DNA of 47,416 nt from positions 1-47,416 of the forward strand of contig CANRNP010000008.1 of the NCBI GenBank assembly GCA_947632015.1, given 5' to 3'. A model generated the notes under the pieces. It ran no database searches and was not told where the DNA came from. It was given only the letters and a program-made list of their open reading frames with translations. The number at the start of each line of letters is the position of its first letter. The first letter of the stretch is position 1. This document shows positions 40,528 through 47,416 of the stretch, in pieces. The DNA is from an uncultured Clostridia bacterium. GTDB taxonomy: Bacteria; Bacillota; Clostridia; Christensenellales; Borkfalkiaceae. The translations under genes and the position numbers were made by a program.

Positions 40528-40556
40528 ATTATAACCGCATTCCCCCGCGGTGTCAA
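40528..40556 (-). promoter_or_regulatory. Consensus promoter of the flavoprotein-kinase-hydrogenase-PPTase operon
   Basis: Minus strand TTGACA (40556-40551) and TATAAT (40533-40528) with a 17-base spacer; leader about 16 bases. Confidence 0.88.
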
Positions 40557-40566
40557 GCACGAAAAT

Positions 40567-41229
40567 TCAGACGAGCAGGAGCAGGATGCTCAAAAATTGC
40601 AGCGTGGTGCCGGCGAGGTCGAACAGGTGCCATATCGAGTGGAAGTAGCGCACCCTTTTCCCGAAAGCGAAAAAGACGATGCCGCCCGTATAGGCGATCC
40701 CGCCCGCGAGCAACAGCCAGAGGCTCGACGCGGGGATCACGTTCTTCACAAAGGGCAGGAAAAAGAGCGCCGCCCAGCCCATGACGAAGTACAGCGCCAT
40801 GGAGAGCCCCTTGATCACCTTGTTCTTCATGGCGATGGCGTTCATCGTGATCCCGCCCGCCGCGCAGACCCATTCGCCGATGAGCACGCCGAGCCCGACG
40901 GGCGTATTGCCGAGGGCGATGACGCAGATCGGCGTGTACGTCCCCGCGATCAGCAAAAAGATCGTACAGTGGTCGAAGATGCGGAATACCCCTTTCGCCC
41001 TGCCGTCGGGCAAAAAGTGGTAGAGCGCGCTCATCGTATAGAGCGTAACGATGCAGAGCCCGAACACGGACATCGCCGCCATAAAGGCGGGCGAGGGATA
41101 GGCGAACGCGAGTCCGAGCGCCCAGATGGCGAGCCCCAGACCGCCGCCCACAATGTGCGAAACGGCGTTGAAGATCTCTTCGCCGCGGGTATAAAAGGAA
41201 CAAAATCCCCTTTTCTCGGTCATTTCCAT
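40567..41229 (-). CDS. Hemolysin III (HlyIII/YqfA) family membrane protein
   Basis: A 220-residue protein with seven membrane helices, of the PAQR/HlyIII family. Conserved markers are EEIFNAVSHIVGGGLGL, SALYHFLPDGRAKGVFRIFDHCTIF with Ser, His and Asp of the zinc site, and FHSIWHLFDLAGT with the two later His. Despite the name, bacterial members are not proven toxins; PAQR relatives are thought to be zinc-dependent ceramidase-like or lipid-homeostasis proteins. AAGGAGGAG precedes the ATG. It is transcribed alone. Confidence 0.93.
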   Translation of the reverse strand: MEMTEKRGFCSFYTRGEEIFNAVSHIVGGGLGLAIWALGLAFAYPSPAFMAAMSVFGLCIVTLYTMSALYHFLPDGRAKGVFRIFDHCTIFLLIAGTYTPICVIALGNTPVGLGVLIGEWVCAAGGITMNAIAMKNKVIKGLSMALYFVMGWAALFFLPFVKNVIPASSLWLLLAGGIAYTGGIVFFAFGKRVRYFHSIWHLFDLAGTTLQFLSILLLLV

Positions 41230-41252
41230 AAAGCTCCTCCTTGCTTCTTTTC

Positions 41253-41281
41253 AGTATATCCCATTCGGGCGCAAAAAGGAA
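41253..41281 (-). promoter_or_regulatory. Promoter of the HlyIII gene
   Basis: Minus strand TTCCTT (41281-41276) and TATACT (41258-41253), 17 bases apart; the -35 is weak. Confidence 0.55.
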
Positions 41282-41290
41282 CCTACTCTT

Positions 41291-41324
41291 AAAAAATCCC
41301 GCTCTCTTTCCGGAAAGCGGGATT
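41291..41324 (-). terminator. Terminator downstream of the zinc-ribbon gene
   Basis: On the minus strand AATCCCGCT pairs with AGCGGGATT (9 bp), followed by TTTT. It lies about 60 bases after the small gene's stop. Confidence 0.85.
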
Positions 41325-41384
41325 CTCGCAAAAAAACGGGCACTCTACCCGAAGCAAAAGGAACTCTACTGTGCGTAGAGCGGC

Positions 41385-41651
41385 TTATTTCCAAAAGAGG
41401 TACCAGCAAACGAGCACCGCAACGGCGATCACCATGCCCACGGAAAAGGTGACGAGCCTGATCTTTTTGATCTGCTTGTCGGTGAGCGGCGTATAGCCGG
41501 CGGGGGTGAGCTGCCCCTTGCAATGGGGGCACTGCGTCATGTGGTCGAGAACTTTCTCGCCGCAATGGGGACAGCATACCGTATGCTTTTCCGCATACTG
41601 CCGCTGTTTTTCTTCCCGATCCTCATAGACCGTTGTCTTTTTGTTTTTCAT
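41385..41651 (-). CDS. Small zinc-ribbon membrane protein
   Basis: An 88-residue protein. A charged N-terminus (MKNKKTTVYEDREEKQ) precedes a zinc ribbon with two CPHC knuckles (CCPHCGEKVLD and CPHCKGQL), then one C-terminal membrane helix (VTFSVGMVIAVAVLVCWYLF). I chose the ATG at 41651, with GAGGT upstream; the open frame continues to 41864 but only through repeat DNA. Similar small ribbon-helix proteins are common in Clostridia and have no assigned function. Confidence 0.78.
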   Translation of the reverse strand: MKNKKTTVYEDREEKQRQYAEKHTVCCPHCGEKVLDHMTQCPHCKGQLTPAGYTPLTDKQIKKIRLVTFSVGMVIAVAVLVCWYLFWK

Positions 41652-41683
41652 AGATACCTCATAGCAGGGTGACGGATTTGGAA

Positions 41684-42039
41684 CAAGGCTCAAACCTTGC
41701 CCCCTCCTTAGGAGGGGGTGGAGCGGTGCCGTTCTCTCAACAGCCCTGTGGGCTGTGAGGGGCACCGCGACAGGCGGCACGAGCGGCATAGCCGCGAAGT
41801 ACGGGGTTTTGGCGGTCCCTGCCGCCAAAACAGGGGGTGGTGTCCTTTGTTCTTGATATGTCATTCCGCATTGACGCGACCTTGGTGGTAGCCCACCACA
41901 CCCGCCTGTGGCACCCTCTCCTCAAGGAGAGGGCAAGCTGAGCCCCCTTTCGGCACTTCGTGCCGCTTTCCCCCCAACAAGTTGGGGGACAACATAAGTC
42001 TGCGGCGACCCTTCGACTTCGCTTCGCTCCGTTCAGGGT
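41684..42039. repeat. Cluster of palindromes (dispersed repeat element)
   Basis: About 355 gene-free bases hold at least nine perfect or near-perfect stem-loops in a row: 41684-41699, 41700-41718, 41724-41767 (with an inner 7-bp stem at 41740-41756), 41807-41830, 41883-41898, 41914-41933, 41951-41965, 41971-41988 and 42008-42039. Reading frames across it are strings of short low-complexity peptides and are not genes. The mosaic layout suggests a multi-copy intergenic element; other copies cannot be tested here. Confidence 0.8.
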
Positions 42040-42174
42040 GACATGTTTTAGAATACTGCGCGTTGGAAAATCGCCATTTTCCATAAGCGCCCACAATTTG
42101 CCGCATACCTGCGGTTTCTTGCCCTTCAACGCGAACGAGAGGTTGAGCAAGTTAAACCGCCCAAACCTGTTTCC

Positions 42175-42253
42175 TCGAACGATTCTTTTCGACGACGCCC
42201 CGAAGGAGGCGGAGGAGCAAAGAATCGTTCGAAACCTAAGAATCGTTCGAAAC
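42175..42253. repeat. Inverted and tandem repeat after the FtsX permease gene
   Basis: AAGAATCGTTCGAAAC occurs twice in tandem (42220-42235 and 42238-42253). Its inverted form TCGAACGATTCTT lies at 42175-42187. Either downstream copy can pair with the upstream one to give a long stem ending the permease transcript, 8 bases after the stop. The rest of the gap to 42039 holds no gene I can support. Confidence 0.75.
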
Positions 42254-42260
42254 TAATCCC

Positions 42261-44690
42261 TTACTCCACGCTTTTCAGCGATTCCGTCATGCTGATACGC
42301 GAAATGGAAAGGGCGAAGATCAGGTTGATGACCGCCGCCGTGCCGAACGCGACCGCAACGGAGAGGACATACGACAGCGGTTTGATGGCATATACGAACG
42401 ACATCGTCGCCATTTCGTTGAGCTTCATGACGAGGTACATGAGCGGATACCCCAAAAACGCCCCGCACGCCGTGCCGATTACCGTGAGGAGCATGATCTC
42501 CACGATGAGGGCAAAACTCACCTGAAAATGGGTAAAGCCCAAAACCTTCATGGTTGCCATGTCCCGCGTGCGCTCCTTTACGTTGAGCAAGGAAAGATTA
42601 TACAGCACCACCACGGAGAGCAAGACAGCGAATACCATGAGGGTGTATTTCATGGCGTTCGTCGAGGAGATCAGATTTTCGATCTCCGCCCTGCGGTCCC
42701 CCATCGTTTTGGCGGTCCCCGTGCCGTTGATTTCGTTGAGACTGTCGCGCACCTCGTCGGGAAGATCGGTCTTTACCCACACGTTCTCCTGGTAGTAACA
42801 GTCCTCCGAGAAATGGTTCTGCGTGGTAAAAAAGCCGTTCCAGGTGGAAGTTTCCACGACGTCCTCGATCGTATAATCCGCCGTGCAGGAGCCGAGGGTA
42901 AAGGAGAGCGGCTCCCCTTTGCCCGTTTTGAGCACGTCGGCGGTGATCCGCGAAAGGGTGTTCCCGCCTCTTGCGATCGACGACATTTGCGAATCGGGCG
43001 GCAGGACGTACACGGTGATGTCCTTGTTCTGCGACCCCGTGTGCGCCGTGGCGACATAGGTCCGCACCCGTTCGTACGTTTGGATCTTCCCCTCCGCCTT
43101 CATTGCGTCGAGCGCCTCGAAGAAGGGAGTCTCCTGCCCCGCGGAATAGGGGCTGATCACGTCGTAATAGCACAAAACGCCGTAGTCGTTCTCGACGGAA
43201 TTGATCATCGTATCGCCGATGCCGAAGCTCGTAACGAGGAGCGCCGAACAGCCCATGACCCCGATGACCGTCATGAGCGAGCGCCACGGGTTGATGCGGA
43301 TGTTGCGGAGCGCCATGCGGCAGGAGAGGAGAAGGTGGCGGGATTCCTTGCTCCGCCCCGTCCCCCGCCTGACTTTGGGGGTGTAACGGATCTGCTTGGG
43401 GCGCATACATTCGGCGGGATTCTCCTTCATCACCGAGCGCGCCGCCCAAACGCCGATGAGAAGGGCGAGCAGGCAGACGAGCGCGGTAACGCCGAGCGTC
43501 CACGGAAGGCTGTAAACGGTGCCGATGAGCTTGGGCATGGAGAAGATGAGCCCGTATTTGATCGTCATGACGGCAGGCACGATGAGCGGACCGATGACCG
43601 CGCCGAGGATACAGCCGAAGAAGGTGACCGCGGCGCTCATGAACGCATAGTGAAAGACGATCCGCCCGTTCGTCATGCCGAGCGCTTTGAAGGTGCCGAT
43701 GTTGATCCGTTCTTTGAGCACGAGGCGGCTGATGCTCGTCATGATGACGAGTATGGAGACGAGAAAGAAGATGACGGGGAAGATATAGAGCATGTTTTTG
43801 CTCTGTTCGACCTCGTTATCGAGAATGACCACCGATTCCATCGTATCGCGGTCGTAGAGGAAGAGAAGGTTGTTATCCTCTTTTTCCGCGAAATAGCTGC
43901 GGATCTCCTCTTTGCGGGAGGGATCGCAACGGAGGAGCGCCTGGTTGCGAAGTTTGAGCAAGATCTCCTCCGTCCGCTCCTCTATGACTTCGCGGCGGAA
44001 TATGAAAAGCTGCGGCGCAACTTCGTCTGCGATCGCCTCTTTCACCGCCTCCGGCGTGAGAAAGACGGGAGAGTTGGAATAGATATTCACCCCCTCCACC
44101 GAGTGCATCAGCCCCGTGACGCGGAAGGTATATTCGGAAGGGATGTTTACTTCCCCGATGAGCGTGCCCAAGAAGGGAGAACTGCCTGCGATCTCCTCGG
44201 TGATCGTGCGCGACAGCTCCCCGGCAAACCCCGTAAACGCCTTGAATTGCACCGCGATCTCGTCCCCCACCCGATAGCCGTAGAGGTCCGCGACCGTTTT
44301 ATCGAGGAGCACGCCCGCTTCCCCCTCCACAATGTAGGGGCGGTTGATGCTCCCGTCGGCGACGAAGATCTTGGCGATATTGTGAACGCTGTCGTCCCCG
44401 GTCTTTGTAAATTCGCCGTCCGAATAGGTGCGGTACTCCAAAAGGTCGGCGCCGAACCCTTCCAGAAACCGCTCGTCCTCCTCGCCGAAGGCGGTGGACT
44501 GCACGATGAGGTCGGCGAGCCCCGATTCTTCGAGATAAAGCTCGGAGCGGCGGCGTAGCGTTAACGTGTTGGAGATGAACCCCAGGCACAGCGTTACGGC
44601 GAGCGCGGTGATTGCAAACATCGAGAGGTACTGAAACCAGTTGCGGAAGAGCTCGCGGACCATGAGTTTGAGCATGAGCGCGTTTACCAC
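42261..44690 (-). CDS. ABC exporter permease with two FtsX domains
   Basis: An 809-residue membrane protein of the FtsX/MacB type. A first helix (residues 15-35) is followed by an extracellular region of about 230 residues, three helices forming FtsX domain one (MLYIFPVIFFLVSILVIMTS onward, near 290-430), a second helix at about 470, another extracellular region and FtsX domain two at the C-terminus (FALIVEIMLLTVIGTACGAF). This layout is used for mechanotransmission or export of peptides, antibiotics or lipids. The GTG at 44690 has AGGTG before it and overlaps the ATPase gene by seven bases; an ATG at 44675 is the alternative start. Works with the ATPase next to it. Substrate unknown. Confidence 0.9.
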   Translation of the reverse strand: MVNALMLKLMVRELFRNWFQYLSMFAITALAVTLCLGFISNTLTLRRRSELYLEESGLADLIVQSTAFGEEDERFLEGFGADLLEYRTYSDGEFTKTGDDSVHNIAKIFVADGSINRPYIVEGEAGVLLDKTVADLYGYRVGDEIAVQFKAFTGFAGELSRTITEEIAGSSPFLGTLIGEVNIPSEYTFRVTGLMHSVEGVNIYSNSPVFLTPEAVKEAIADEVAPQLFIFRREVIEERTEEILLKLRNQALLRCDPSRKEEIRSYFAEKEDNNLLFLYDRDTMESVVILDNEVEQSKNMLYIFPVIFFLVSILVIMTSISRLVLKERINIGTFKALGMTNGRIVFHYAFMSAAVTFFGCILGAVIGPLIVPAVMTIKYGLIFSMPKLIGTVYSLPWTLGVTALVCLLALLIGVWAARSVMKENPAECMRPKQIRYTPKVRRGTGRSKESRHLLLSCRMALRNIRINPWRSLMTVIGVMGCSALLVTSFGIGDTMINSVENDYGVLCYYDVISPYSAGQETPFFEALDAMKAEGKIQTYERVRTYVATAHTGSQNKDITVYVLPPDSQMSSIARGGNTLSRITADVLKTGKGEPLSFTLGSCTADYTIEDVVETSTWNGFFTTQNHFSEDCYYQENVWVKTDLPDEVRDSLNEINGTGTAKTMGDRRAEIENLISSTNAMKYTLMVFAVLLSVVVLYNLSLLNVKERTRDMATMKVLGFTHFQVSFALIVEIMLLTVIGTACGAFLGYPLMYLVMKLNEMATMSFVYAIKPLSYVLSVAVAFGTAAVINLIFALSISRISMTESLKSVE

Positions 44691-45379
44691 TCTATTTCAC
44701 CTGCCTGTAAAGGGGTCTCGTTGAGGGTGTTGGAAACGATCTTGCCGTCCGAAAGGACGATCACCCGGTCGGCGATCTGCGCAAGTTTTGCGTTGTGCGT
44801 AACGATAATGACCGTCGTGCCGTATTCCTCTTTCAGCTCCCGCAAAAGCGCGACGATCTTTCTGCCCGTTTTCGAATCGAGCGCGCCCGTGGGCTCGTCG
44901 CAAAGGAGCAGGGGGGGCTTTTTGACGATGGCGCGGGCGATAGACACCCTCTGCTGTTCTCCGCCCGAAAGCTGGGAAGGAAAGTTGTTCCCGCGCTCGG
45001 AGAGCCCCACTTTTTCGAGCGCCGCGCTCTCTTCCATACTGCCCGCGCAACGCGCGATGGCGACGTTTTCCCGCGCCGTAAGATTCGGCATAAGATTATA
45101 AAACTGGAATACAAAGCCGATGTCCCGGCGGCGGTAAGAGACGAGCTCCTTCGCGGAATATTTCGTGATGTCCTTTCCGAACACGAAGGCGCTCCCGCTG
45201 TCGGCGCGGTCCATTCCGCCCAAAATATTGAGAAGGGTGCTCTTTCCCGAACCGCTCGGTCCCAAAATGACTGTAAATTCCCCCGCGCCGATCTCAAAAG
45301 AGACGCCGTCGAGCGCCGTGACCGCGCGGCTGCCGCTTCCATAACATTTTTTCAGATCGGTGATCTTCAATCCTTCCAT
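44684..45379 (-). CDS. ABC exporter ATPase (LolD/MacB type)
   Basis: A 231-residue ATP-binding subunit. Walker A GPSGSGKST, signature LSGGEQQR, Walker B LLLCDEPTGALD, and switch His in IIVTHNAKLAQ are all intact. The DEPTGALD form is typical of the LolD/MacB/BceA exporter group. GGAGGGG precedes the ATG. It is the first gene of a two-gene exporter operon with a strong promoter and an operator-like palindrome at the transcript start. No two-component system is adjacent, unlike many Bce-type antibiotic exporters. Confidence 0.95.
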   Translation of the reverse strand: MEGLKITDLKKCYGSGSRAVTALDGVSFEIGAGEFTVILGPSGSGKSTLLNILGGMDRADSGSAFVFGKDITKYSAKELVSYRRRDIGFVFQFYNLMPNLTARENVAIARCAGSMEESAALEKVGLSERGNNFPSQLSGGEQQRVSIARAIVKKPPLLLCDEPTGALDSKTGRKIVALLRELKEEYGTTVIIVTHNAKLAQIADRVIVLSDGKIVSNTLNETPLQAGEIEW

Positions 45380-45393
45380 ACTTTTCCCCTCCG

Positions 45394-45405
45394 GGAAGCG
45401 CTTCC
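45394..45405. promoter_or_regulatory. Perfect palindrome at the ABC exporter transcript start
   Basis: GGAAGCGCTTCC is a perfect 12-base palindrome with the AAGCGCTT core of LacI/CcpA operators. It overlaps the predicted start point (about 45405), where a bound repressor would block transcription. Confidence 0.55.
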
Positions 45406-45411
45406 GTCTTT

Positions 45412-45440
45412 ATTATACACGCTTTTCCCGGTCTTGACAA
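45412..45440 (-). promoter_or_regulatory. Promoter of the ABC exporter operon
   Basis: Minus strand TTGTCA (45440-45435) and TATAAT (45417-45412), 17 bases apart. Confidence 0.85.
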
Positions 45441-45510
45441 GCGGCATCGCATCACAATTTCATATGACGTCCGTAAAGATTTTGTGAAAAGAGCGCCCGT
45501 TTGCCCGCGC

Positions 45511-45533
45511 AAAATAAAACTCCCCGAAGGGAG
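45511..45533 (-). terminator. Terminator after dnaJ
   Basis: On the minus strand CTCCC-TTCG-GGGAG, a UUCG-loop stem, is followed by TTTTATTTT. It begins four bases after the dnaJ stop. Confidence 0.8.
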
Positions 45534-45536
45534 CCG

Positions 45537-46676
45537 TCAGTACGGATTTTTACCGTAGAGCGCGGAGACGCCGTCTGCGAACTTTTTCGACTTTTCGTAT
45601 TGCTTCAATTCGAAGTTCGCCGCCTCTTCGAGTTTTTTCCGTTGCTCCTTGCTGAGTTTTGTGGGGATCTCCACGAACACTTTGAGATAGAGATCGCCCG
45701 TGCCGCTCCGCGTTCTGAGCCCCTTGCCCCGCACGGTAAATACCGTGCCCGATTGCGTTCCTTCGGGAATGGAATAGTCGAACGTGTCGTCGATGTCGGG
45801 CACTTTGACCGTCCCTCCGAGCGCCGCGACCGAGAACGGAATGGGCAGATCGAGATACAGATCGTTCTTTTCCCGCTTGAAAAGCCTGTGCGGCTCCACG
45901 CGAAAGACGACGATGAGATCGCCCGCCTCGGCGCCGTTCGCGCCCGCCTGCCCGTATCCGCGTTTGCGGATGTAGGAGCCGTTGTCTACGCCCGCGGGGA
46001 TGTTGAAGGTCACCTTCGTCTCCCTGCGCTGATAGCCCCTGCCCTTGCAGTCGGGGCATTTTTCGGTGATCGTCTTGCCCGTGCCGCCGCAGGCGGGACA
46101 AGCGCCCACCCGCACCGTGCGCCCGAAAAGGGTATCCTGCGAATAGCGCACTTGTCCTCTTCCGCCGCACTTCGAGCAAACGGAAAACGCCTTTCCGCCC
46201 TTTGCACCCGTGCCGCCGCAGGAAGCGCAGGGTTCGTTCCGCGTATAGGAGAGATCTTTCACGCAGCCCTTCGCGGCGTCCATGAACGAGAGCTTCATCT
46301 CGATCTGGATATCTTCGCCCGTGTCGTCCCTGTGGACGGCGCTGCCGCCGAAGCCCGAAAAGATCGATTCGAAAATATCCCCGAATCCGCCGAAATCGGA
46401 ACCGAACCCGCCGCCGAAGCCCGCGCTGCCCATTCCGCCCATGCCTCCCATGCCGGGATGCGCGAGTTCGTAATCGTAAGCCGCGCGCTTTTGCTTATCG
46501 GAGAGGGTCTCGTTCGCCTCGTTGATCTCCTTGAACTTCTCCGCCGCCTGCGCGTCGCCGGGGTGGAGGTCGGGGTGATACTGCTTCGCGAGTTTTCTGT
46601 ATGCCGCTTTGATCTCGTCCTCGCTCGCGTCCTTGGAGACGCCGAGGATCTCATAGTAATTTTTCTTCTCTGCCAT
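45537..46676 (-). CDS. dnaJ: Chaperone protein DnaJ
   Basis: A 379-residue Hsp40 co-chaperone that brings unfolded proteins to DnaK and stimulates its ATPase. The J domain (residues 1-70) has the essential HPD in [11 protein letters not shown] Gly/Phe-rich linker ([17 protein letters not shown]...) follows, then four zinc-finger repeats ([32 protein letters not shown]) and the C-terminal substrate domains. Length is normal for type I DnaJ. It lies downstream of dnaK with a long GC hairpin between them. The bases before the ATG are a T run, with no ribosome binding site at the usual distance, which is odd for this gene. Confidence 0.98.
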   Translation of the reverse strand: MAEKKNYYEILGVSKDASEDEIKAAYRKLAKQYHPDLHPGDAQAAEKFKEINEANETLSDKQKRAAYDYELAHPGMGGMGGMGSAGFGGGFGSDFGGFGDIFESIFSGFGGSAVHRDDTGEDIQIEMKLSFMDAAKGCVKDLSYTRNEPCASCGGTGAKGGKAFSVCSKCGGRGQVRYSQDTLFGRTVRVGACPACGGTGKTITEKCPDCKGRGYQRRETKVTFNIPAGVDNGSYIRKRGYGQAGANGAEAGDLIVVFRVEPHRLFKREKNDLYLDLPIPFSVAALGGTVKVPDIDDTFDYSIPEGTQSGTVFTVRGKGLRTRSGTGDLYLKVFVEIPTKLSKEQRKKLEEAANFELKQYEKSKKFADGVSALYGKNPY

Positions 46677-46681
46677 AAAAC

Positions 46682-46724
46682 AAAAAATTGCCTCGCCCGC
46701 CCGCGCTTCCTGCGCGGGCGGGCG
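46682..46724 (-). terminator. 13-bp GC hairpin between dnaK and dnaJ
   Basis: A perfect 13-bp stem (46694-46706 with 46712-46724, five-base loop) is followed on the minus strand by GAGGCAA and TTTTTT. Its T run ends six bases before the dnaJ ATG. It should stop or slow part of the transcription from dnaK into dnaJ. Confidence 0.75.
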
Positions 46725-46768
46725 GAGTGTCTCCGGGAAAAATCAGATTTTGATTTGCGCTCTGCGGG

Positions 46769-47416
46769 TCACTGGTGGAATTCCTCGTCGCCCGCGCCGC
46801 CGCTCGCGCCGCCGTTTGCGTCGTCCCCGCCCGCGCCTTGCGCGCCTTGCTGGGACTGGCTGTACAGCTTGGCGAAAATGGGCTGGACTTTGTTCGAAAG
46901 GGTCTCGAACGCCGCCTTGTACGCCTCTTCGTCGTCCGATTCGAGCGCCTTTTTCGCCTCTTCGACCGCGCTATTGAGCTCCGTCTTGTCGCTGTCGGTG
47001 AGTTTGTCGCCGCTCTCTTTCAAGGTCTGCTCCACGGAGAAGATGAGCCCGTCGAGCTTGTTGTGCTCCTCCACCTTCTGTTTCCGCTTCTTGTCCTCTT
47101 CGGCATAGCGCTCCGCGTCTTTCACCGCCTTATCGATCTCCTCTTCGCTGAGGTTGGTGGAAGAAGTGATCGTGATATCCGTGCTCTTGCCCGTGCCGAG
47201 GTCCTTTGCCTGCACATGCACGATGCCGTTGGCGTCGACGTCGAAGGTGACTTCGATCTGCGGGATGCCGCGGGGCGCGGGCGCGATGCCCGTGAGCATG
47301 AACTTGCCCATCGTCTTGTTGTCGCGGCAGAATTCGCGCTCGCCTTGAAGGACGTGGATCTCCACGCTCGTCTGGTTATCCGCCGCCGTGGAGAACACCT
47401 GGCTCTTGTGGGTGGG
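46769..47416 (-). CDS. dnaK: Chaperone protein DnaK, C-terminal part (cut by window edge)
   Basis: The last 215 or so codons of the Hsp70 chaperone; the N-terminal ATPase domain is outside the window. The reading frame is open to the right edge ([15 protein letters not shown]). It shows the substrate-binding sandwich (GERE... [36 protein letters not shown]), the helical lid ([21 protein letters not shown]) and the disordered Gly/Ala/Gln-rich tail of bacterial DnaK. The tail ends GDEEFHQ rather than the frequent EEVKDDK-like end. It is followed by dnaJ. Confidence 0.97.
   Translation of the reverse strand, partial: PTHKSQVFSTAADNQTSVEIHVLQGEREFCRDNKTMGKFMLTGIAPAPRGIPQIEVTFDVDANGIVHVQAKDLGTGKSTDITITSSTNLSEEEIDKAVKDAERYAEEDKKRKQKVEEHNKLDGLIFSVEQTLKESGDKLTDSDKTELNSAVEEAKKALESDDEEAYKAAFETLSNKVQPIFAKLYSQSQQGAQGAGGDDANGGASGGAGDEEFHQ

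Noticed and set aside
40567-41229. HlyIII protein as a haemolysin or toxin
   Set aside because: The sequence is an ordinary PAQR/HlyIII membrane protein with its zinc-site residues; no toxin context is present.
41684-42039. CRISPR array
   Set aside because: The palindromes differ from each other and have no regular spacer length; there is no cas gene.
41652-42150. Short reading frames through the palindrome region
   Set aside because: Their sequence comes from repeat DNA, they lack ribosome sites and are rich in Pro/Arg; the real small gene starts at 41651.

Overview
The window is a GC-rich chromosomal segment of a low-GC-type signalling lineage: purine-rich AGGAGG-like ribosome binding sites, textbook -35/-10 promoters with 17-bp spacers, lipoprotein signal peptides, CUT1 sugar ABC transporters and oxygen-sensitive enzymes ([FeFe]-hydrogenase-like protein, iron alcohol dehydrogenase). 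This suggests an anaerobic, probably gut-type, member of the Clostridia (Bacillota); the order cannot be fixed from sequence alone. No tRNA, rRNA, CRISPR array, transposase or prophage gene was seen.

Layout. (1) 1-1475, minus: KDG kinase and KDPG aldolase (cut by the left edge), the end of a uronate/Entner-Doudoroff type route. (2) 1571-21697, minus: a ~20 kb polysaccharide-utilisation operon. Read in transcription order it is GH35 beta-galactosidase, sugar-binding lipoprotein, two CUT1 permeases, a large surface GH30 (currently frameshifted), a surface protein with a malectin-like module, an AraC regulator, a secreted GH43-LamG enzyme and an LRR/Ig-like lipoprotein. The set fits arabinogalactan or galactan side chains. 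A strong promoter with a cre/LacI-like operator in its spacer precedes GH35. No transporter ATPase is encoded, so a shared one is needed. (3) 21984-27783: iron alcohol dehydrogenase, an alpha/beta hydrolase with a DUF3737 beta-helix protein, and a GH31 glycosidase whose leader contains a terminator-like hairpin. (4) 28161-31789, plus: a tightly coupled four-gene operon of an N-formylglutamate amidohydrolase-like protein, a tail-anchored double-psi-barrel-like protein and two ATP-grasp ligases. (5) 31884-35161, minus: a membrane TrkA-N/RyR-like protein overlapping a stand-alone RyR-domain protein. (6) 35429-36834, plus: VUT-family transporter plus short-chain dehydrogenase, behind a structured leader. 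(7) 37057-40510, minus: iron-sulfur flavoprotein, APH-type kinase, group-B-like [FeFe] hydrogenase and Sfp-type phosphopantetheinyl transferase in one operon. (8) 40567-41651: HlyIII family membrane protein and a small zinc-ribbon membrane protein. (9) 41652-42260: gene-free, packed with palindromic repeats. (10) 42261-45379: FtsX-type ABC exporter. (11) 45537-47416: dnaJ and the 3' end of dnaK.

The best candidates for undescribed biology are the amidohydrolase/barrel/two-ligase operon (4), which looks like a system that makes and breaks an amide bond at the membrane, and the two-gene RyR/TrkA-N cassette (5). Several compact operons use 4-base ATGA stop/start overlaps, so their products are probably made in fixed ratios.
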